Assembly (NCBI GenBank): GCA_025464585.1
Contig: JAODGL010000151.1
Coordinates: forward strand, 1-8,600
Source: Methanosarcinales archaeon
GTDB lineage: Archaea > Halobacteriota > Syntropharchaeia > Alkanophagales > Methanospirareceae
Direction: 5' to 3'
DNA: 8,600 nt
This document shows, piece after piece, positions 1-5,082 of this stretch. The position numbers and the translations under genes are program-made. Below the pieces are notes generated by a model that saw nothing but the letters and a program-made list of their open reading frames with translations, did no database searches and had not been told where the DNA came from. Every line of letters begins with the position of its first letter. Within the stretch, counting starts at the first letter, position 1.

Positions 1-637
1 TTCTATCTACACGGTCTTCTAAAGACCAGACTGTGAATGCAGTTATCAAGAGATAAACGAAAAAGAGTAAAGCTGCTATAAGGTTCAGCGACAACGTCTG
101 CTTTACCGGCAAAGACATAGACACTTCTGATGCTATCGGATGGAGAGAACTCCATAGGGATACCGAAAGAAAAGTCAGAGGTATGGTGGAAAAAGCCAGG
201 ATATTGTACACTGCACCTACCAGGGCTCGCTTCTCGACACCACCAATTGAAAGTTTTAGAGAGAGATATCCCATGTATGCCACACAGAGTATAAGCATGG
301 TTGCTTGTTTTGGGTCCCAGCTCCAGTACATACCTGTCGTCTCATACCAGGTTGCATGTGCCCAGATAGCACCCGACACCAGAGCTACTGCGCCATAAAC
401 CAATCCCAAAATCGCAGATACTTCCGCAACACGGTCGTATTCCCTCTTCCTCTTACACAGGTACATTATGCTCGCAACGAGCGAGACGAAAAAGGCGAGA
501 AAACAAATCAGGGCGGCGGGTACATGTGTATATGAGAAGTAAAGGTCTTCCCTTACAGGTTGTACGGCAACGTAAGCCATATAAGAAGCCACTACGCTCA
601 CTGCTGCGGCAACACAAAGAAGAATATCGCGTTTCAT
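1..637 (-). CDS. ccmC: Cytochrome c maturation protein CcmC (heme handling), 3' end cut by window edge
   Basis: CcmC is an integral membrane protein that works with the CcmAB transporter to attach heme to the chaperone CcmE on the outer face of the membrane (System I cytochrome c biogenesis). The frame is open for 212 codons from the ATG at 637 to the left edge. About six hydrophobic segments are visible (near residues 4-26, 39-60, 72-92, 112-129, 138-158, 183-204). The tryptophan-rich WWD motif is clear at 92-110 (W92, W97, then MYWSWDPKQ). The two heme-ligating histidines of the family fit H38 in YTHVPAA and H166 in SLHPIA, flanking the WWD segment as in E. coli CcmC. The family is usually about 230-250 aa, so little is missing. 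The start is fixed by the strong SD GGGGAGGAG, 8 nt upstream. It lies 52 nt downstream of the DUF2283 gene on the same strand and could be co-transcribed with it. CcmF is the main alternative as it shares the WWD motif, but it is far longer. Confidence 0.9.
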   Translation of the reverse strand, partial: MKRDILLCVAAAVSVVASYMAYVAVQPVREDLYFSYTHVPAALICFLAFFVSLVASIMYLCKRKREYDRVAEVSAILGLVYGAVALVSGAIWAHATWYETTGMYWSWDPKQATMLILCVAYMGYLSLKLSIGGVEKRALVGAVYNILAFSTIPLTFLSVSLWSSLHPIASEVSMSLPVKQTLSLNLIAALLFFVYLLITAFTVWSLEDRVDR

Positions 638-645
638 TTGTTTAT

Positions 646-654
646 CTCCTCCCC
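646..654 (-). promoter_or_regulatory. Strong Shine-Dalgarno of ccmC
   Basis: On the minus strand GGGGAGGAG lies 8 nt before the ATG at 637. It decides the ccmC start and suggests translation from a leadered, probably polycistronic mRNA rather than a leaderless one. Confidence 0.7.
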
Positions 655-689
655 TTTGCATTTATTTTCTATTTTGTCTTTTCTCTTTC

Positions 690-920
690 TCATACTTTTG
701 CCTCCACCATTCGATGGGCAGCAAGCATACTTTCCAAAGAGAAACTCAAATCCTTCAGTTCCACAACCTTTGATGCGTCCAGTATCTCTATCTCAAGCAC
801 GCTGCCATCCTCTGCGTAATGGGCAATCAATCCTTCTGCGATATCTACTGAATCAACGAGTTTTCCCTCCCTCAACTTTACCAATAGAACGTCTGCATCA
901 GGCGAATATTTTATCTGCAT
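690..920 (-). CDS. DUF2283 family small protein, second gene of a toxin-antitoxin-like pair
   Basis: This 76-residue acidic protein matches the DUF2283 pattern. It starts MQIKYSPDADVLLVKL (family: a KxxYDPxxDxLYI-like strand), has a central GLIAHYAEDGSVLEIEI strand pair, and ends the core with the hallmark ILDASK at about 47-52. The biochemical role of DUF2283 is not established. The ATG at 920 is preferred over an in-frame upstream ATG at 953, because the domain begins right at 920 and GGAGGT lies 7 nt before it. The longer form would add eleven residues with no family match. The gene overlaps the end of the DUF4258 gene by 23 nt, indicating translational coupling. DUF2283 genes are often found beside DUF4258 genes and such pairs are annotated as putative toxin-antitoxin modules. 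I infer DUF2283 would be the antitoxin-like partner, with no direct evidence here. Confidence 0.8.
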   Translation of the reverse strand: MQIKYSPDADVLLVKLREGKLVDSVDIAEGLIAHYAEDGSVLEIEILDASKVVELKDLSFSLESMLAAHRMVEAKV

Positions 921-1242
921 ACATGCCACCTCCTTTATAGTATCGCTCGGCATAGGGGAAATAGACGGTTATAACAACCGCATTTTCATCTTCATCATAT
1001 TCATAAACAGCTCTGATTAAATGTTCCCCCTCTTTTTTATGGGCTATATACCTACCACGATGTCCAATAACAACCTCTTCGGGATATATCAATGCACTAA
1101 TTACTCTTTCCATATCCAACCCCCACCTTTCGCTCCTATCTATTGCGTGCCAGGTTATCATTATCTCAATATCCCCTTTATTAATTCTTAGCTGGTATTT
1201 CTTCCCCCTTTCCGTTTCATTAATCCTTATTATGTTAATCAT
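898..1242 (-). CDS. DUF4258 family protein, first gene of a toxin-antitoxin-like pair
   Basis: The 114-residue product carries a DUF4258 domain from about residue 27. An initial ITWHAIDRSERWG segment (H32, R36, E38, R39) corresponds to the family's H-x3-R-x-x-E-R-G motif. Next come LIYPEEVVIGHRGRYIAHKK and a beta-rich end, AVVITVYFPYAERYY. The molecular function of DUF4258 is unproven; its size and fold pattern suggest a small RelE/BrnT-like toxin, which is inference. The start is uncertain: the frame extends to a TTG at 1266, and a third candidate is the ATG at 1137 just before the domain. I chose the ATG at 1242 because a TATA-like box at 1269-1276 would place transcription start within a few bases of it, giving a leaderless or nearly leaderless mRNA. 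The C-terminal YKGGG is encoded by the SD of the next gene. The residues before the domain (1-26) are basic and unmatched. Confidence 0.75.
   Translation of the reverse strand: MINIIRINETERGKKYQLRINKGDIEIMITWHAIDRSERWGLDMERVISALIYPEEVVIGHRGRYIAHKKEGEHLIRAVYEYDEDENAVVITVYFPYAERYYKGGGMYADKIFA
926..933 (-). promoter_or_regulatory. Shine-Dalgarno of the DUF2283 gene, inside the DUF4258 reading frame
   Basis: On the minus strand GGAGGTGG precedes the ATG at 920 (GGAGGT ends 7 nt before it). It lies within the DUF4258 coding region, supporting coupled translation, and fixes the DUF2283 start. Confidence 0.7.
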
Positions 1243-1266
1243 TACATAAAAATGAATATACACCAA

Positions 1267-1278
1267 AGCTTATATACA
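1267..1278. promoter_or_regulatory. TATA-like element between divergent DUF4258 and ccmA genes
   Basis: The plus strand reads AGCTTATATACA, and its minus strand contains TATATAAG. Only 43 bp separate the ATGs at 1242 (minus) and 1286 (plus), so this single A/T box is the only promoter candidate in the gap. Read on the minus strand, a start about 25 nt downstream falls near 1246, just before the DUF4258 ATG at 1242. Read on the plus strand it would fall near 1298, inside the annotated ccmA start but before a GTG at 1307. The plus strand has the better match to the archaeal YTTATATA consensus, with purine-rich CCAAAG before it. Direction is therefore unresolved. Confidence 0.45.
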
Positions 1279-1285
1279 AGAACAA

Positions 1286-1939
1286 ATGTCTAACGACAGC
1301 ATAGCAGTGGAAATCATCGAAGTGTCGAAACGATACGGCTACTTGCAGGCGTTGAAATCCGTATCGCTACGAATAAAAGAAGGCGAATTTTTGGTCTTTT
1401 CTGGTCCCAACGGAGCAGGGAAAACGACCTTGCTGAAAATAATCGCGACGCACATCTCACCATCTTCGGGAACGGTGAAAATATTTGGTGCGGATGCGCT
1501 TAAAGGCAGCGAAACAAGAAGAAGAATTGGATTAGTAACGCATGATAGTTTTCTTTATGACGAGCTGAGCGTCAGGGAGAATCTGCTCTTTTATGCGAGA
1601 CTGTTCGGCGCAGAGGAGGAGGACTTCCTCGATACAATTGAGTTCTTTGGGTTGAAGCGCTGGTATAACGTTCGGGTGAAGCAACTCTCGCATGGACTAA
1701 GAAAAAGAGCCGACATCATAAGAGCATTAATCCACAATCCTGATTTAATTCTGCTTGACGAGCCTTTCGCAGGGCTGGACGCGAAAACCTGTGACGTGCT
1801 TGTAAACTACTTCAAAAGCCAGGAAGGAAAAGGAAAGACGCTATTAATTTCGTCTCATTCTCTGGAGTGGTCGAAGAGGATTTGCAACAAGGGAATCCTG
1901 CTTGATAAGGGTGAAATAGTTGGAGAGATGGCATTTTAA
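1286..1939 (+). CDS. ccmA: Heme exporter ATP-binding subunit CcmA
   Basis: CcmA is the cytoplasmic ATPase of the CcmAB transporter, whose ATP hydrolysis releases heme-loaded CcmE from CcmC. All ABC ATPase elements are visible in the 217 residues: Walker A GPNGAGKT at 40-47, a signature variant LSHGLRKR at 134-141, Walker B LILLDEP at 154-160 with E159, the D-loop GLD at 163-165, and the switch H191. At the Q-loop the sequence reads VTHDSFLYDEL, with H86 where most ABC proteins have Gln. The length is typical of CcmA (about 200-220 aa). Identification as CcmA rests on the CcmB gene 9 nt downstream and ccmC nearby; alone it could be any small exporter ATPase. There is no SD before the ATG, so leaderless translation is possible; a GTG at 1307 is an alternative start. 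Confidence 0.85.
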   Translation: MSNDSIAVEIIEVSKRYGYLQALKSVSLRIKEGEFLVFSGPNGAGKTTLLKIIATHISPSSGTVKIFGADALKGSETRRRIGLVTHDSFLYDELSVRENLLFYARLFGAEEEDFLDTIEFFGLKRWYNVRVKQLSHGLRKRADIIRALIHNPDLILLDEPFAGLDAKTCDVLVNYFKSQEGKGKTLLISSHSLEWSKRICNKGILLDKGEIVGEMAF

Positions 1940-1948
1940 AAGGTAATA

Positions 1949-2680
1949 ATGAACGTAGATAACCGACAAAAGGGCAAAGGTAACAGTTCCCAATCCCCTA
2001 TTTCCCTATTTTTGCAAGCAGCGTTCAGGATAGCGGAGAAAGACCTGCGGACTGAGTTCCGGAGGTCTTATGAGGTTCTCTCAATTCTTATCTTTTCGCT
2101 GGGTTCAGTTCTGATTTGCAGCTTTGCGTGGGGTGGCGGTGGTGTGGTAGAACCAGAAGTGGCAGGAGCTGCGCTCTGGGTCATTCTTTTCTTTGCCAGT
2201 ATCCTCGCATTTACCACTTCTTTTACGCGAGAAGCAGACCGTGGAACGCTCGGCGGTTTGAAAACCCTGCCCTGCTCTCCACTGGCAATCCTGTTCGGGA
2301 AAATCATTTATGGAATAGTGCTCCTTTTTTTCGTGGAATTTGTGTTAATTCTTTTTTCCATCATCTTTTTAAGCCTCGATTTGGGCGGAAGATTTCCCGC
2401 TCTCTTGCTCGTATGCCTCCTGGGCGTATTGGGTCTCTCGTTTGGGGGTTCTTTTGTTTCCGGGCTTGTGATGTACTCAGAGGGTAAAACCTTACTGCTT
2501 TCTTTCCTTCTTATTCCTGTTTGTATGCCCGTGCTTATACCATCGGTTGTGGCAACGAAGGAAATTATCGGAGGTTCTGGAATAGCTGAAGTGATGCCGG
2601 CATTGAGACTGTTAATTGCTTTTCTTCTCCTGATAACGGCGATAATGGTTCTTACTTTCGAGTTCGTGCTTGAAGAATAA
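1949..2680 (+). CDS. ccmB: Heme exporter membrane subunit CcmB
   Basis: This 243-residue membrane protein is the permease partner of CcmA. After a hydrophilic, low-complexity N-terminus (1-18), an amphipathic stretch with EKDLRTEFRR (30-39) matches the CcmB cytoplasmic lead-in. Six hydrophobic segments follow, near 42-60, 72-92, 112-142, 150-173, 182-203 and 218-240. Family hallmarks are ALWVILFFASILA (75-87), SFTREADRGTLGGL (91-104) and LFGKIIYG (115-122). Length is close to the roughly 220 aa norm. The start is supported by AAAGGT about 5 nt upstream of the ATG, and only 9 nt separate it from the ccmA stop, so the two form an operon. It ends 45 bp before the convergent sppA stop. No ccmE or ccmF lies in the window on this strand. 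Confidence 0.88.
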   Translation: MNVDNRQKGKGNSSQSPISLFLQAAFRIAEKDLRTEFRRSYEVLSILIFSLGSVLICSFAWGGGGVVEPEVAGAALWVILFFASILAFTTSFTREADRGTLGGLKTLPCSPLAILFGKIIYGIVLLFFVEFVLILFSIIFLSLDLGGRFPALLLVCLLGVLGLSFGGSFVSGLVMYSEGKTLLLSFLLIPVCMPVLIPSVVATKEIIGGSGIAEVMPALRLLIAFLLLITAIMVLTFEFVLEE

Positions 2681-2725
2681 AACTGGAGAGATCGAGGAGA
2701 TTGTTGTAAGATGAAGGGCTCTGTG

Positions 2726-3547
2726 TCAACTTTCTTCCACCCTCACCTTTGAATCTTCAATCCTCAAAGTCACAATCTTAGCATCTTCCAGGGAAACATT
2801 TGCGAGTTCAGCTACTTCCTCTATCGCATCGTCTAAATCCCCTATTTTATCTACGAGACCCAAGCGTAATCCCTCCTCACCGGTAAACCAGCCTCCATGT
2901 GATATTTTTGTTACATTTTCTATACTCATCTTCCTATTTTCGGCAACACACTTCGAGAACACTGTTAGAATGTTCTCCAAGCGCTCCTTTAGATACTCCC
3001 TTTCACTCTCATTTAACCGGTAATCTGCAAACACGTCCTTGAACTCGCCGGAAGGCAAAGAAGATATTTCCTCCGCTTCTTCTGATGCATTTATCGGGAC
3101 ATCAAAAGGGAACTCTAAGGAAGCCCCTATACTTCCAACCACCGACATAGGCGTTGCTATTATCTCATCCGCCGCAACTGCAACTAAATACGCTCCAGAA
3201 GCACCTGTATCACCAATAGATGCAACAACAGGCTTCTCTACCCTTTTCACTGCTCTATACATATCCCATGATGCACCTGCATCTCCACCTCCACTGTTTA
3301 TCCTGAGCACAATTGCTTTTATTTCTCCTTCTTCTTCTGCCCTATCCAGAAGTTTTCTAATTGCCTCCGGATTTGCTCCACCTTCATAATCTTCCGTTAT
3401 CTCACCTTTAACCTCTATTATGGCTATTTTGTTTCTCGGAACATGCCATCCCAAATCCTCACGAGGTAAAAAGAATAATGCGGAAAGTACCCCCGTGAGT
3501 ATCACTGCTACTAATACCGAAACGACGATTATTTTCGTTTTTCTCAT
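2726..3547 (-). CDS. sppA: Signal peptide peptidase SppA (S49 serine/lysine peptidase)
   Basis: SppA cleaves leftover signal peptides in or near the membrane using a Ser/Lys dyad. The 273-residue protein has an N-terminal basic-hydrophobic anchor (residues 3-27), then one S49 domain. Visible elements are the oxyanion region NSGGG (84-88), the nucleophile S117 in TGASGAY, the GSIGA strand (138-142), and the probable general base K170 in SGEFKD. The 53-residue spacing between Ser and Lys is close to that of Bacillus SppA. WFTGEEGLRLGLVDKIG (220-236) is the usual C-terminal family segment. The length fits the short single-domain archaeal/Bacillus type rather than the double-domain E. coli form. 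The active site should face outside the cell. The ATG overlaps the stop of the upstream alcohol dehydrogenase gene (ATGA), with GGGTG just before it inside that gene, so translation is probably coupled. No NfeD partner gene is present. Confidence 0.9.
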   Translation of the reverse strand: MRKTKIIVVSVLVAVILTGVLSALFFLPREDLGWHVPRNKIAIIEVKGEITEDYEGGANPEAIRKLLDRAEEEGEIKAIVLRINSGGGDAGASWDMYRAVKRVEKPVVASIGDTGASGAYLVAVAADEIIATPMSVVGSIGASLEFPFDVPINASEEAEEISSLPSGEFKDVFADYRLNESEREYLKERLENILTVFSKCVAENRKMSIENVTKISHGGWFTGEEGLRLGLVDKIGDLDDAIEEVAELANVSLEDAKIVTLRIEDSKVRVEES

Positions 3548-4707
3548 TCACCCGACCACATGCGCTCAAACATCTTTACCGCATCTTCATACTCGATTTT
3601 ACGCGGGTTACGGGCTAAGTACCCTTTCTCCTTTGACATTGCCTCAGCTAACCCCGGTAAATCATCTTTTGGCACGTCCAAATCAGCAAGCCGGGTGGGT
3701 AAATCTAACTTTTCAAGCATCTTCTTAACACGTGCAACCGCTTTCGATGCTGCTTCTTCCCCCGTCATCCCTGAAATATCCTCCCCCATTTCTCGTGCTA
3801 CCTTCGCCAACTTTTCCTTGACTCCATTTTCAACGGCATTATACTCCATCATATAAGGCAGGGCAAGCGCTGCCGATACACCATGTGGGATTTTATACTT
3901 TGCTCCGAAGGTGTGCGCTGCTGCATGACCAGCTATAACACCCGCATTTCCAAATGCCATACCAGCCAGCAATGCTGCTAACGACATTTTTAAACGAGCA
4001 TCGAGGTTATCGCCATGCGAAAAAGCCTCTTCCAAATTATTTGCAATCTTCCTTATCGCTTCCAGTGCAAAAGAATCGGTCAGCGGGTTTGAACCTGTGG
4101 ATAAGAATGCCTCAATTGCATGGCTCAAAGCATCCATACCCGTAGAAGCCGTTACCTTTGGTGGCATCGTAGCGGTGAACGTTGGGTCAATCAAAACAAC
4201 ATCTGCGAGATTATATGGGCTTGCTATCGCCTTTTTCTTCTCTTCTACAATCACGAGTGCGAATGGAGTTGCTTCTGCACCCGTCCCCGCAGTTGTTGGG
4301 ACCAATATTTTCGGCACGCTTGGATTCGCAATCTTGTTCGCACCCAAAAAAGCGCTCACGCCTTGCTCCGGGTTCGATGCTGCCGCAGATGCTACTTTTG
4401 CCATGTCCATCACACTTCCTCCCCCCACACCCACTATCAGGTCGCACTTCGCTGCTCTTGCAGCCCTGGCAACTGTTTCCGCAGCCGCTAAAGTCGGCTC
4501 CGGCTCAACCTTATCTAAAATATCTACTTCTAAAACTTCCTTCAGAGGCTTTTCTATTTTTTCGCGCACCCCTATCTTTTCTATTATCGCATCGGTAACC
4601 ACAAGTGCTTTTTTCGCACCTAATCCTTTCGCCTCTGCACCTATCTTCTCTTCTATCCCCACGCCAAAAACAACTCGCTTTGGCATTTGAACAGCATACA
4701 TTCCCAT
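3544..4707 (-). CDS. Iron-containing (group III) alcohol dehydrogenase
   Basis: This predicted cytoplasmic NAD(P)-dependent oxidoreductase interconverts an alcohol and an aldehyde; the substrate cannot be read from sequence. From the ATG at 4707 it has 387 residues, the usual family length. The N-terminal Rossmann-like domain has the nucleotide motif GGGSVMDMAK (95-104) and PTTAGTGAEAT (137-147). The C-terminal helical domain carries all four metal ligands: D192 and H196 in GMDALSHAIE, H261 in AGHAAAH and H275 in KIPHG. H265 corresponds to the further conserved active-site His of the family. The frame could start at a GTG at 4716, but AGGGGTG ends 6 nt before the ATG at 4707 and overlaps that GTG, favouring 4707. 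A TATA-like box lies about 45 nt upstream. It overlaps the sppA start by 4 nt, making a two-gene operon. Relatives include FucO-like and butanol or propanol dehydrogenases, so finer naming is not justified. Confidence 0.92.
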   Translation of the reverse strand: MGMYAVQMPKRVVFGVGIEEKIGAEAKGLGAKKALVVTDAIIEKIGVREKIEKPLKEVLEVDILDKVEPEPTLAAAETVARAARAAKCDLIVGVGGGSVMDMAKVASAAASNPEQGVSAFLGANKIANPSVPKILVPTTAGTGAEATPFALVIVEEKKKAIASPYNLADVVLIDPTFTATMPPKVTASTGMDALSHAIEAFLSTGSNPLTDSFALEAIRKIANNLEEAFSHGDNLDARLKMSLAALLAGMAFGNAGVIAGHAAAHTFGAKYKIPHGVSAALALPYMMEYNAVENGVKEKLAKVAREMGEDISGMTGEEAASKAVARVKKMLEKLDLPTRLADLDVPKDDLPGLAEAMSKEKGYLARNPRKIEYEDAVKMFERMWSGE

Positions 4708-4713
4708 TTTTAC

Positions 4714-4720
4714 CACCCCT
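4714..4720 (-). promoter_or_regulatory. Shine-Dalgarno of the alcohol dehydrogenase gene
   Basis: On the minus strand AGGGGTG ends 6 nt before the ATG at 4707. It covers the alternative GTG at 4716, so it decides the start in favour of 4707. Confidence 0.6.
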
Positions 4721-4747
4721 GTTTTTTTAACTTATTTTTACTCTTTC

Positions 4748-4759
4748 TCTTTTATATTT
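4748..4759 (-). promoter_or_regulatory. Archaeal TATA-box promoter of the alcohol dehydrogenase-sppA operon
   Basis: The minus strand reads GAAATATAAAAG, with AGTGAA forming a purine-rich BRE-like lead. A transcription start about 25 nt downstream would fall near 4728, leaving a roughly 20-nt leader that contains the SD at 4714-4720. This geometry is consistent for box, leader and SD together. The box lies within a few bases of the upstream gene's stop codon, so the operon probably has its own promoter. Confidence 0.55.
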
Positions 4760-4762
4760 CAC

Positions 4763-5044
4763 TCATTTATTTCTATTTTCTATTATTCCCTGAATCCTAC
4801 CAATTTTCAATAGAAGCGTGCCAATAGACGTTAAAATAAATGCCAGAATAATACCTAAAAGAGCTAATGAAAATGCGGTTATCTCGGAAGAGAAAAATTG
4901 GACATATATCCATACTACAAAAGTGGCAATTGCACAGAGATAAAAGGTAATAGACAAACTATAAAGATTTATTTTAGATTTTTTAACGGCGTTAATGTGA
5001 GGGCTATTTTGGAAGCGTTCCTTACCAACAGTTTCTTCAGGCAT
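4763..5044 (-). CDS. Unrecognised small two-TM membrane protein
   Basis: I do not recognise this 93-residue protein. It has a hydrophilic N-terminus (1-26), two hydrophobic segments at about 28-50 and 55-79 joined by a short loop containing SSE (52-54), and a basic tail (LLKIGRIQG onward). By the positive-inside tendency both termini would be cytoplasmic, giving a hairpin. AGGATGG lies about 5 nt before the ATG at 5044, which supports real translation. It sits 38 nt downstream of gatB on the same strand and just before the alcohol dehydrogenase promoter, so it may be the last gene of the gatB transcript or have its own TATA box. Codon use and base composition look like the neighbours. No role is proposed. 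Confidence 0.65.
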   Translation of the reverse strand: MPEETVGKERFQNSPHINAVKKSKINLYSLSITFYLCAIATFVVWIYVQFFSSEITAFSLALLGIILAFILTSIGTLLLKIGRIQGIIENRNK

Positions 5045-5057
5045 TATTATCCATCCT

Positions 5058-5070
5058 TTTTATATATTTA
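5058..5070 (-). promoter_or_regulatory. Possible TATA box before the small membrane protein gene
   Basis: The minus strand reads TAAATATATAAAA, a near-ideal archaeal A/T box lying between the gatB stop and the small-gene ATG. Predicted initiation about 25 nt downstream falls around 5040, at or just past the ATG at 5044. That fits only a leaderless mRNA and would leave out the SD-like AGGATGG at 5050-5056. Box and SD therefore point to different transcripts, so this is a weak call. Confidence 0.35.
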
Positions 5071-5082
5071 GGGTGTGTCACT

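Noticed and set aside
131..180. Possible frameshift in ccmC near its second conserved histidine
   Set aside because: On a first pass the frame seemed to break here, but a recheck of the T-run (TTTTCTTTCGG on the minus strand) shows one continuous frame through SLHPIA to the window edge.
183..940. Several plus-strand open frames between 183 and 940
   Set aside because: They are antisense to ccmC and the DUF2283 gene, which have family motifs and strong SDs; the plus-strand frames have neither.
921..953. Longer start for the DUF2283 protein at 953
   Set aside because: The extra eleven residues match no part of the family and lie deep in the DUF4258 gene, while the ATG at 920 has an excellent SD and starts the domain.
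2681..2725. Search for a bidirectional terminator between convergent ccmB and sppA
   Set aside because: The 45-bp gap is purine-rich with no inverted repeat or T-tract that I could support.
3039..3389. Plus-strand open frame opposite sppA
   Set aside because: Antisense to the catalytic core of SppA; the composition is that of a mirror frame and it resembles no family.
4097..4690. A 197-codon open frame on the plus strand opposite the alcohol dehydrogenase gene
   Set aside because: It lies wholly antisense to a gene with all metal ligands intact, has no SD, and its sequence is low-complexity (S/A/F/P-rich), as expected for a reverse-frame shadow.
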